Assembly: GCA_015657535.1 (NCBI GenBank)
Contig: JADHZB010000648.1
Coordinates: 1-53,191, forward strand
Direction of reading: 5' to 3'
Origin: Nephromyces sp. MM_2019
Taxonomy: Eukaryota > Apicomplexa > Aconoidasida > Nephromycida
Length of the DNA stretch: 53,191 nucleotides
Under the pieces are notes generated by a model. It was not told the DNA's origin, searched no databases, and saw only the letters and a list, made by a program, of their open reading frames with translations. A program made the translations under genes and the position numbers. How positions within the stretch are numbered: the first letter of the stretch is position 1; each line of letters opens with the position of its first letter. Positions 11,846 through 23,567 of the stretch are shown in pieces.

Positions 11846-13516
11846 TTATTTAACCTTTACTTCTATATATAAGATAATGGGTATATTCCACATTTGTTCA
11901 AGTTTATATATAACATTTTTTCTCATTTGAAAAATCAATCGATTTCGTATCCCACATATCATTTTCTTTACATTGAGTGATGGCACAATTAATTCCTATA
12001 ACACAAAATTGTGTGTGTGTGTGTGTGTGGTGAGGTGAGGGGTGTGGGTTAGTTGTGTTTGTATGTATGTATTCATGTGTGAATGTGGCTGTGTGTATAC
12101 ATATATAAATATGTGTGTGTGTGTGAGTGTGTTTGGGTTGTTGTTTGTCCTTTAATTCGGATATGTGGGTAGTTTAGTTATGTGTGTGGTTATATATATG
12201 TTTGGATTTATATAATATATAGATAGATATATTTGCACTTATAGTAAGAGTGTGTTTCTGTGTATATGTGTATGTAAATGTGATGATTATTATCAAATGA
12301 ACAAGAATTAGATTATTCAAAATCCTTTAAAACTTTTGGAGTCAATTTGGGGGGTTTGAAAAGTGTAAAAATGGAGTGTTGTTTGTATAAGAGTTTACAG
12401 TATAATAAAAGTTGTAATACCTGTTCAATAGTTATATTTTCTTTGGTTTCATTCCATCCAATTGTTTTTTGTTCAATTTTATAGGGGACATCCTTATTAA
12501 ACCAACAAAATATATATGTCCTGAAAATAGTAGAATAAAAACAAACAATATGTGTGATATATAGATGCGTTCAAATGTATGAGAGATATGTCTATATATG
12601 TGCTTATGGTGTGTGTATGTGTTAGTGTAATTAACTATACGGTGTGTATCAAGATGTATATGCTACTTGTATCAAAGAAAGTATTAGTAAAGTGAATGTA
12701 AAATATGTGGAGTTTGTATACAAATGTGTATGTTTTGTATGAATGTACAATGTGTGTATAATATATATATTATGTATGTGCATATTGTGTGTGTTTTGTT
12801 TATAGTTGTGTTTGTGTGATGTGTGTGTTTTTGTGTGTATATGTTGGTGTATAGATATAGCATAAACACAAATAAATTTACCTTATAAGTTGTTCAACTT
12901 GTTGGACTCTAGATAGAGAAGTTTTCTGAATATAAGCCATGGGACACAAACACACACACACATATATATATATATATAATTAAATACTTTATAGCTATTA
13001 TTCAATTTACCATTTCAGGTGGGTAGATCCAAGGGGATGGTTTTGATTTGTTTTTGAGATATTTTAATAAATTATCCAAACCAATTTTATTTTTTGCAGA
13101 AATATAAAAAATATCATCAAAATCACCTTGAGCTCTGATTAATATACACACACATACACACAGGCACACAACTTCATATATTTATGTTAGATATTAACAA
13201 ATACACACATATTCATACACATACAAGCACACAAATATATATATATATATATATCAAATTGTAAAAATAAATAATAAAATTCGTGTAAACGGTATATGAT
13301 GAGTAGATAAGGTAATCTTGCGTAAATTAATAAATGTAATAATAAAAGAAAATTTATAGAATAATAGTTTTAATAAAAGTGTATAAAATATTTTAGAAAT
13401 ATATAGAAATGGTAATAGTTGTAAAACATTACTCAAACTCTCTCTTCCTTGTTTTCAGCCATTTTGGGTGGCTAACAAGATCAACCTGAAAGTAATAAAA
13501 TTTATCAATATTGAAA

Positions 13517-13560
<44 letters not shown>

Positions 13561-15320
13561 AACAATATAAAAAACCATATATCTATTAATTTAAAAATAT
13601 ATGTAAGTTAGCACACTCGTTAGTATTTTATAAATTTCTCTACAAGATAAATTATAAATACACATACACACATATAGCATGACTTTATCAATTTATTTAA
13701 AAGATAAATTAAACAGATATACACATACACACACACATTAAGGTGTTAAACATTCTTAATAAGATTGATACCACATATACACACACATATTAAAGGGTTT
13801 TAAAACTCTATAGAAAACTCAAAACGTATATCAAGATGTGTATAATCATATAACCTTGTTCAATACAAGGCAAATAGGGGGAAATAATATATCCTCTTCA
13901 GAATTTACACATTCTTTATTATTTTTATTGTGTGTGAAAATGGCTAAACGGTTGGCATGGACTGCTGATGAAATGCCAATAACATTTGGGCTTTGAATAG
14001 TAGATGATATTGTTCTTGCAGTGTTGATAAGAGTGTCTATATCATTGAAACATGTAATTATATAGTGTATATATATATGTGTGTGTGTGTGTGTGTGCGA
14101 GAGATGGGGGATATATAGTGCATATGTGTGTGTAAGAAAAGTTAAGATAGTTTTAAGGAGTGTGTATAAGGGTGTAGTGATAATATGAGGGTTTAACATT
14201 AAGAAGTGTGTGTAAGTTTGAAGGTATTAGGTTGAGAAATATATTTAAATAAGGTGTGTATTGTATAAAATGTGTGATTAAAAGTATACTGTAAAATTAC
14301 TCACCATGATTGATTTTGGGGGAAATTGCTCTAATAACTTCAAATATTTGTTGATCGGGCCTTTTCACACAGTCTACAATGAGTAGGCATAAATCAGCTT
14401 CCTCCTGTTATATGTACACAATTGGTGTGTGTGTGTGTCTACTTATATATATATACTAATGATTATATTAATAAATAATAGTGTGTATACTATATGTCAT
14501 TATATATAGTAATCTGTATAAATAAATATATATATATATATAATATTCTTACATATCCTCTCCATGCAGAACTGAGTAATGACCTACAGAATGTCTTGTT
14601 CGAATGTGATGATGTAATACCTAAATTATAATGAAATAATATATTAGTAATATTTATAAATAAATAAATATATATATATATAGTATAAATGATTGATCAT
14701 AAATGTGTATAGTGTGTGTAAAAATGTCATAATAAAATCATACAAAAATATATATGGAGCGTATTGAGATGTATGTAACCAATCATATAATATTAATATC
14801 TAAGGTTACAACAAACAAGTATATGTGTGTGTATGTGTATAACCAATAATGTAATATTAATATCCAAGATTACAACAAACAAGTGTGTGTGTGTGTGTAT
14901 GTGTAAAAAACAAATTACCTGGTGAATCAAAAAAAATAAGTTGATGATTTTCATTAGTTATAATTCCCCGAATCTCAGATGTACTAACAAATTTATAAAA
15001 AATTTTTTTTTTAATTTTAAAAAATAATATTGAAAAGTTAAAAAAAAATTTACGTCGTTGTATTAACTTTGGGTGAAACCGATGATATCCAAGAATTTGT
15101 AAATGCATTCAATAGTGAACTCTTCCCTATAATAAATAGATATTTGTGTGTATGTGTGTGTGTGTAAGTGTGTGTGAGTATGTGTGTGTGTGTTAACAGT
15201 GTTTGTGTATGTGAGTGTGGGTTAGTGTGTGTGTGTGTAAATGTTTGTCTTGTATATAAATTTATATATACATATATGTTGGCTTGTGTATGTGTGTTTG
15301 TTTGTGCTTTATATCGTTTA

Positions 15321-15351
<31 letters not shown>

Positions 15352-15480
15352 GCATGTGTATTATAGATGTATATATAAACACTTATTTCGATGTCTATGA
15401 TTGTGTATATAAATGTCATATTAGTTGATGCACATGATTATGTAACTTTGTATGTGTTTGTGTGTTTATCAATTTTATGT
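11692..15480. repeat. Cluster of GT, CA and TA microsatellites in Era introns
   Basis: Nearly every intron of the Era-like gene carries a simple repeat. GT-rich tracts on the + strand: 11692-11842, 12008-12300, 12541-12850, 14074-14100, 14426-14440, 14883-14905 and 15146-15250. CA-rich tracts: 12944-12962, 13139-13240, 13550-13565 and 13720-13785. TA runs: 13520-13552, 14529-14542 and 15321-15351. They generate many spurious Cys/Val/His/Thr-rich frames. Confidence 0.85.
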
Positions 15481-15968
15481 TTAAATATTATTATAAATAA
15501 TTAAAAATAGTTTTAAGAGTTAATGTTATATAGTGTATACCCGCATTTGGAGGGCCTAGTATTGCAATTTTGAGTGTGTGAGGATTTTCAGGTTGTATTG
15601 GTGGAGCCCAGGTAACAAATTGAGCCTGATTTCATTTTTTGAAATAGTGTGTATATAAGTGTATTTATGTGGGTGCAAATATGTGTATTGAGAATTCATT
15701 TCATATAAAATGAGTTAAATTTATTCAAAGTGTGTAAATATTTAATTTAGTGTGAAACACCCTACTTTATAATAGCCCTAAAGAATTTATTATTTCTATA
15801 TATATATATAGGAAACAAAAATTAGCTAAATGTGCAAGTCATGACGTAATGTGTATTTGTGTGTGATGTGTATATAATCTATATTGTTTGTGAATTTACT
15901 TCGGGGGGTATTGGGGATCGTGTCATCATAGGATGTTTGTGAGTTGAGTGCTTTGTTGTGTGCTTCAT
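11846..15968 (-). CDS. Era-type GTPase (mitochondrial ERAL1-like ribosome assembly factor)
   Basis: Era GTPases bind the small-subunit rRNA during ribosome assembly. Twelve exons (high to low): 15968-15900, 15625-15541, 15126-15054, 14983-14919, 14620-14553, 14404-14305, 14036-13855, 13485-13433, 13134-13011, 12925-12882, 12520-12421 and 11995-11846. They total 1113 nt, giving 370 aa. GTPase motifs: G1 GPPNAGKSSLLN (about residue 45), a Thr-run G2 in PKVNTTTT, G3 DSPG, G4 NKVD and G5 SAK. A C-terminal KH-like region follows (VPYKIEQKTIGW ... IYIEVKVK-type end), but the usual GxxG is degenerate (MICGIRN). About 40 extra residues sit between G3 and G4. The N-terminus (MKHTTKHSTHKHPMMTR) is basic with no acidic residue, as in an organelle presequence; mitochondrial versus apicoplast location is undecided. 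The first exon is the weakest part of the model. Introns are packed with microsatellites. Confidence 0.9.
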
Positions 15969-18900
15969 AATATCTGAGGTATTAAATTATATATATTACA
16001 CAAAGTTCATTTTCTATTCGAAAAATGTATCTTAAATATACACATTTTCACATATTACAAAAATTACACACATAATTGATAAACAGCTCATGTTTAGATC
16101 TAAGACATGATTTACAAGGAGTTAATGCTCATTTAATGGATTTAATATATTACTATCTACACACATATTGTATAGGTATACATATTTCTTTATTATTCAT
16201 ATACACATATCATGTACATATCTATTCCTTTAGTTTTTGAGCATACACCTGTTATAAATTTGGTATATATTTTAAAATCTTTCAAACACACATTTCACTT
16301 GCTTTATATATAAGGACTACCTTTAATTTTCTCGTGAATTATATCATTATCTTGTTTCTCATTATTATTGGTTTCATTCAATGCTTTATTGTTGTTTGTA
16401 GAGATTTGATTGGTAGAGTTTTGATTTTTAAATGCCTAGAAGTAACCCAAAAATTGAAATTGTTTAAGTGCTTATTAATGGTAAATTTAATACAAAAAAT
16501 AACTCAAAAAGTTGACACATGCACATACACCATTGTAAATAATCATACACATAGTAGTGTAGACATTATACACTTTATAAAAAGACATACATAAACATAT
16601 TTGTATCATATAATGCACAAATATACAAACATAATGACACATATACATGTTTTTAATGACTTTAAGTATTTATACACTTTTAATTCAACAAAAATAAATG
16701 GTATAATCAAGGCAGGTAGAAATATTTTATAAATTTAGGTGTATACAATTGGGTTGATATAATCATGCATGTGAGTGTTTGCCTGTGTGTGTGTATGAGT
16801 AGGTGTGTTTATACAAAATATGTGTATATTATATATATAGAATATGTTTCAGTCTATAAAATAATATATATATGCAGAGATGTGAATGTACACATGTATA
16901 AGTTTACTAAAACATACATAAGGTACAAATCTGTGCATTTGAATGTCTGTATGAATGAATTTGTGTGTTCATTTAAGTTTATGTGTATATGTAAATCAGA
17001 TAAGAGTGGTATAAAATTGTTGTTATGTATTTGTTTATACTTGGTTATATCTTTCCATTATTGAGAAATAACGGCAAGTTGATGAGCAGGTCAATGAATT
17101 AATTTTTAGGTATTTCCAACTCAAAAATTGAGTTATAAAATTTAACGGAGGAGCTGGTAGTTTCATTTTGTATTCCTATGCGTTTTCAAATTCTTAAATT
17201 ATACATTTTTGACATCAATTTGATGCTTTTATAATATTTTTAATTGAAGATGTTACATAAATAATAAAATTATATACACCCAATTTATATATGGCTCGAT
17301 ACAAACATATGAGCTCTATTAATGGTGAGCGCTTAATGTGTCTGTGGTTTGTGGGTGTACAGTAGGTCTTCGCATTTGTGTTTATGTCTGGTAGCTTTTG
17401 TTTTGTGTGTGTGTGAGTTTATGTTTGTTTGATGTGCGTGTGTGAGGAGTGTGGGTATAATGTATGTACTACTACTGCATGTATGTAATTCGAATATGTG
17501 GAGCTTGGTAATAATGTATGTATATGCAACGTGCGTGTTTGAGTAGTATTCTTAAGTACTATGTAGATGTACTTTGGGTGAGAGATGTGTTTGCTTAGTG
17601 GATTTGTATGTGATATGTGAGTGTGTGTGCTTTTGTGTATTATGTGCGTTACTCAACTGAATGAGGGTAGCATCTCCATGCATAACTGTTTTCACACACT
17701 AAAAGATTGTAACTAAACTCTAACCAAAAGTATTCTAGGAGAGTAGTCAATAAATAGTCACTTCCAAAATAGACTAATGACATAGATAGCAAACTTCTAA
17801 CAGATAGTCCTAGTCAGCATTCTAATTATGAGCACACTGGGTCAAACTCAGGTTAATAACATCAGAAATTACAAGTAAGCTTTTAAAAGGAAATATTAAG
17901 AGAGAGAATTTATATTTATTAACATTTAAGAGATTTAAAACCCTTAATTCTACTTGATTTGATTTTGTTCTTTAAACATTTAGGTAATATTAATATGTAT
18001 TGTGGGTTGTTATTTACTCTCAAGTTTCCGAATTTCTCTAATTCAACTTCTTTCAGATACATTAAACTTTTGTAAAATCATTCTATTAAATGTTTAGAGC
18101 ACTAGCTTGTTTCGTTATTATAGTAAATTACCTATATCAACTAATGCTTTATTAAGATGTTAAACCAAGCTTTACTTACCAAGATACCCTCATAATTATT
18201 AGATAAAAGATGTAGCTTATTTAAGTTTAGTTAAAAAGTCTGATTCAGATTAAATATGTATGGCTGATGTGTGTTACTGTATATGTATATACTTAATTGA
18301 CTCATTGAGAATAAAGTTAATTGGGTGATATGAAATATATATGTGAATATATCTATTCATCTAAGTAATATTAATGTCAATGTAAAGTGCTTATTCTTTT
18401 GAAGGATTTATAATAAAAACTTGAAAACTAAAGACTCAGAAAATTGATAGTAAAAAAATAAAATTATAAAACTTATATTTCTCATTTAATATATCAGAAT
18501 GTTTAAAATTTTCCACAACTATTCTAATTATAATGTCATTGGTGTGTATCTTTAATAGGTAAATAATTTAGTTTTCTAACACGTTTTTAATAAAATTTGA
18601 TGTATTGAATAGCTTGTTACTGCTTTGATGTGGTAGATCGGTTAAATGATAATATACTTAAAGACTTGAACAGAGTTGTAATATATTGTTATAACTGGTT
18701 AAACTCTTGTTTTAATAAGGTGTTTATAATTGGTTTATTATATATATAAATTGAAATTGAGTTTTATGTTCATGATTGCAGCTAGATGTGTTTTCGATTT
18801 AGCTCTATTTTTTTTTATAAAGAGCTAGCCAGCTTTTCATGTTTGTGGAACGATTTAGTATATATATAGATATATTGTTTTGTCAGCAGAATGTGTTTTA

Positions 18901-19571
18901 TATACGTCACATTTGCACACTTTTAGTAGGTATCTTTTTTATTGTGAAAACTTGTGTAAATAATTTTTCAAATCTAACCGTGCGCTAAATATTTCGAGGA
19001 CTTTGAAATTTTTTATAGAAAAAATTCCAAACGGTGGTGTGCTTGTGCAAAATTGTTTTCATGTAAACATGTTAGAGTTACTTAAGCAGTACCTAAGCTT
19101 GTGCGAATGTGCACAAAAAGAAATGAATCTAAGTCCATACATCTATTAAATATAAAACAATTAAAGCATCCGAGATATATGTATGTGGCAATTGCACAAC
19201 TTTAATTATGTTGAACTGTAATTGTGGAACTTTAACCATCCCATTCGCGCCAGGAAATTGAAATTTGGTCTATGCTTATACACTACTGTTAGCAGTGAGA
19301 TCATACAAGCAAAAGTTAACTTTATGATATTTACTATCACAACCCTAGCCTAACTTATTTTTTAAGCTCTCAGTAAGATAAAACCTACTTGCCTGTCACG
19401 AAATGCAAATCAAGAAGTGCTACATGACGCAAGCAACTTTGAAGCTACGCTGAGTAGGCAGCGGTTCGATAATCCCTGAATTTTTATTGTTCTTTTTTTT
19501 TCCTTTTAACCCAACTATTTTCCTAAGCAACAGCTTCCGCAGTGTGTTCTTAAAGTTTGATTTTCTTTAAC
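15969..19571. other. 3.6 kb region without a confident gene
   Basis: Divergent spacer between the Era-like gene and the aminopeptidase. GT-rich tracts occur at 16765-16830 and 17330-17640, with long AT-rich stretches elsewhere. Two plus-strand fragments look faintly exon-like: 16088-16185 (frame LDLRHDLQGVNAHLMDLIYY) and 16402-16480 (frame DLIGRVLIFKCLEVTQKLKL, between an AG and GTAAAT). Their phases do not join, so I do not call a gene. Confidence 0.5.
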
Positions 19572-21809
19572 ATGCTGTACCCCAATTGTATACAACTTTC
19601 TCTTGATAATAAACTGAAAAATTCCCAAATGAAATCACAAAATTTAATTTTATTTACGAAATCTAAAACAGATACGATTTATCGTCATCTAACCAAGTCA
19701 AGAATATTTACAATATCGAATATAAACTATTTTTCTTCTATACCCACACAAACGAAATCTCCTACCATTTTTAAATCAAACTTTTCAACAATGGCATTCA
19801 CACCTCCATTTACAGCACCTCAGGTCAACAAGACTGATCCTACTGAATTTCCAACAACAGGATGTACAGCAACTACTAAATATTCAATGAATATGTCACA
19901 AACAACCTCGGCCAATTTTACCGCAAAGGATTTCACAGAATCTGGTTGTGATGCATTTGTTTTTGCGGCATTCACCGACCCAAATGCCAACTCAGAAGAA
20001 GAATACTACACCATGAGTGAGCAGATGAAAGCATTTGACAAAGAAATGGCAAATGGAGCAATGCAAGCTTTTATGATGAAACATGGATACAAACCGACCA
20101 TGGGACAATGTAAAATGATGCATGTTACAAGCTCTCCATCAATGACTGCATTTGGAGTAGCTGGAATGGGTAACGCAAGTTCCTTTAGCACCAAGGATGC
20201 TGCCAACTTTGCCAAGGGTGTAGCAACCATGACTGGTGCTAACAAATGCAAAAATGTTTTTATGTACTTCCCTGATGAAATGCAAGATCAACAATTTTTC
20301 AAAGCATTTATGGAAGCCTTTTACTTTTATGCAACCCCTCAAATGCAATATACCTCCAACAAGAAGGCTAAGGATACATTCAAGAATTTTGAATCCTGTA
20401 CATTTACAATGAATGAATCCTTCCAAAGCACATTTGAGCAAACAAAGAAAGAAGCTAAAGCATTTGCATGTGGTATGTTCACTGCCTCTGAAATGGTCAC
20501 TGCTCCTGCCAACTACTGCAACACTGTTACTATGGCAAACTTTGCAGCTAAGTTAGCTTATGAAACTGGAATGGAATACAAGTGTTATGAAAAGGAAGAA
20601 TGCGAAGAAATGGGCATGGGAGCATATCTAGCTGTCGCTAAGGGATCATTTTATCCCCCAAAATTCATCACCATGAATTACAAATCTGGAAACCCAACTA
20701 AAAAAGTCTTTTTTGTTGGAAAAGGTGTCGTTTTTGACACAGGTGGCTACAACTTAAAGCCCGCCACTGGTATGATCGATATGATGAAATTTGATATGGG
20801 TGGTGCTGCTGCCGTATTTGGCACAGCTCAAGCAGTTGGTATGATGAAACCAGACAACTGTGATTTCACATTTGTTGTACCAGCAGCAGAGAATGCTATT
20901 TCACATACCGCATACAGACCAGGTGATGTAATAACAGCATCTAATGGAAAAACAATTGAGGTAATCAAAAATTTATGTATATATATTCGCATTGTACAAA
21001 TTTAAGAATCTTAAATTACATTTTAATTTGACTCTTAAATTATACATGATTAATTCTTTTAAATTAGGTTGGAAACACCGATGCTGAAGGAAGATTATGC
21101 TTGGCTGATGCTTTGGTATTTGCTGAAAGAAATGGTGCAGATTACATCATTGATGTAGCTACATTGACTGGAGCATGTATGATTGCATTAGGTATGAAAT
21201 ACGCAGCCTGTTTTTCAAATGATGATGAATTTGGAAAACAAGTTAAGGAATGTGCTGATTCCACTGGTGAGAAAATGTGGCCAATGCCAATGGTTCAGGA
21301 ATATAGAGAAAATTTCGCCTCAAAATGTGCCGATATGAATAATATTGCGAAAGCTCCCCATGGTGGTGCCATCCTTGCCTCATTATTTTTAAGTAACTTT
21401 GTAGAAAAGGTCAGTGCTGTAATGATATTAAATACCAAGTTTTTATTATGTTTGAAAAAAGTCAACTCAAAGCAATATCATCTGCAAATATGACAAGCAC
21501 CGCCTATATATATATATATATATGGAATGCAAAAAATTACAAGAAAGCTATTATATACTATAAGTTGTGTTTGTAATTTATCTGTCACTGCCTTTTCATA
21601 TAATAATTCTTTAAATATTTCTTTTCAATTAATGACATCCTTAGTACACATATCTCATAACGTTTTCAATGTCTCTCTCTTTTCAGGCTAAATGGGCACA
21701 TGTCGATATGGCTGGACCCGTATTTGACTATGAAACTGGAACTGGAACTGGCTATGGTGTTAAATTCATGACGCAATATGCCATGAATTGTGCTCAGGGT
21801 AAAATGTAA
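19572..21809 (+). CDS. LAP: M17 family leucyl aminopeptidase with leucine-poor first exon
   Basis: Metal-dependent exopeptidase releasing N-terminal residues from peptides. Exons 19572-20960, 21068-21409 and 21687-21809 (TAA), all in phase 0. They give 617 aa from the first Met, or 544 aa from the Met at 19791, which sits in a better context (ACAATGG). The M17 core is intact: VGKGVVFDTGGYNLKPATGM (metal-binding Lys and Asp), MKFDMGGAAAVFG, YRPGDVITASNGKTIEV and the signature NTDAEGR, followed by LADAL and VATLTGA. The 73 residues before 19791 are rich in Lys, Ser, Thr and Asn with few acids, so they could be a targeting presequence. The oddity is composition. From 19791 to 20960 (390 codons) there are 3 Leu, 1 Arg, about 33 Met and 37 Phe, with Met/Phe at family Leu positions. 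Exon 2 has ordinary leucine (8 of 114). Confidence 0.95.
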
Positions 21810-23567
21810 ATTTTTTTAATTTAGTTTTGAAAATTCTAGTATTATTTATTTTTTGAGATCAAATTGCAGTATACTTAACGTTCAACTCTTGAAATTTTAA
21901 ATTTGTTTATTTTAAACCATGTTTGTCTTTTTATCCTTGCTACCTATTTTTTATATATTCTGACTTTTAAGAATTTACACAAGTGTATTTCTAAAATCTA
22001 ATCAAATCTATCTCGTAGGATTAAAATTCAAATCAACCCCCTAAGAAGTAGAATAAAATTCATTTATACTAACAATTAAACTTGTTAGGTCGTCTTACCT
22101 CAAATATCTGTTTTTAAGTAGATAATTTAATTAAGTAAAATGGGTTCAAGAGTATGTGCAGCTAATAGTGCATGGTGATAGCTAACTACGTTTTTAAGTA
22201 ATTATGGAGTTGTAGTAAGTATCATATACGAATCATTTGCACAAGTGGGTTGAATGTTTGTGTGTGCATAGCTATCATTTTAATTTTAGTTTATACTGAG
22301 TGAAATTTAGTAAAGTGGATAATGATCTGTGTATTTAAATTTAATATGTAGTACAGGGTAGTGTTTGGGTGGATATAAGTATAATTTTGTTAAGTTTTCA
22401 ATGCTTAGGTATATATAGAAATCGTTTAATTAGGTGTTCTGAATTGTTTGTGTGTATAACATAGTTTCAATAGTCTAATCTGAGTTTATATGAGCAGCCA
22501 GTGTCTAACTTTGTATGTTTGTTTATATTATGAGTATTAAGTGCAAGTCTCCCTACATACAGAGGTGTCGTTATGAATTTATCAAAGTAGTGTATCTAAG
22601 TAGTCGTTAACTTCTAGAATGAAAGTGGACACAACTTGTCTATGAAATTTTTGTTTACCAAGATTTACACAAAATTTCTAAAATGCACTTTAATTAGGAA
22701 CATACATATATGTCTAGTGGATAAACGCAAAGTCAAAAAAGCAGAACACAAAATGTGTTGGGAGGTGTGGATAATAGTATAGAATATATATTCTAGTTTA
22801 TCTACCCCTCTATATTTACTAAAATGTAGTAATTTCCTTTCCTAGTTTGGATTTCCTATATAACATAAAGTACAAATTAAATTATGTGAATACTATGAAA
22901 CTAATTTACCTAAATTTCCAAAATTACATTTATCTTCTTGAATAACACAAATTTTTAGGTTTTTTTGTTACTTTTGTTTCCCCAGGCATTATATAATACT
23001 ATAAGATTACACAAATTTTAATTTTAGATGTTTATTGAAATAGATCAGGAGAAAAGATATTCTTTTATGAAAAATTTACTAAAAAATTTCAACTTAGATT
23101 TACTTAACATTTTACAACACATTTACTCAATATATCTTGTGGCTTACTAAAAATCAGCACAAAGCATTATAACATAATTTCCGAGTATATATACATCTTT
23201 TATTATATATATTATACACACTATAACCATCTCTAAAATATAATATACATATAAATCCTCAACTTTGTTAAAATAAATTTTTCACCTACCTTTAATCAGT
23301 GATTTTTCCCTAACTTTCCATATATCTAGTATTTATTGAATTATATTATATATATATATAAAATCGTATTTGCAAATGGACAATGCGTAGCCTAATAATT
23401 TCTTGAATCACTTTAAAAATTATTTATTTCTTCCTTTTAAAAAACTCAATTACATACTCACTCATCTTAACTATAAATAAATCTCGGCTCCGTCATTAAA
23501 ACATCTTTTGATTATGATATTCAACATTTCCTGGAAGCTTTAATTCTTTTAAAAAGAATCCACGAGT
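21810..23567. other. Spacer between aminopeptidase and coiled-coil gene
   Basis: 1.76 kb of AT-rich DNA between two tandem plus-strand genes. I see no credible exon or structured repeat beyond short TA runs (for example 23340-23360). Confidence 0.6.

Noticed and set aside
14857..15382. Minus-strand frames containing THTHTHTH runs
   Set aside because: Microsatellite reading-through fused to true Era exons; only the exon parts (14919-14983 and 15054-15126) are kept.
19385..19475. tRNA-like B-box (GGTTCGATAATCC) followed by a T run
   Set aside because: The T-loop has the wrong length, and no matching acceptor stem, D arm or anticodon arm can be formed upstream.
20006..20441. Minus-strand frames inside the aminopeptidase
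   Set aside because: Shadows of the coding exon, with no family resemblance; the plus-strand frame has the M17 motifs.
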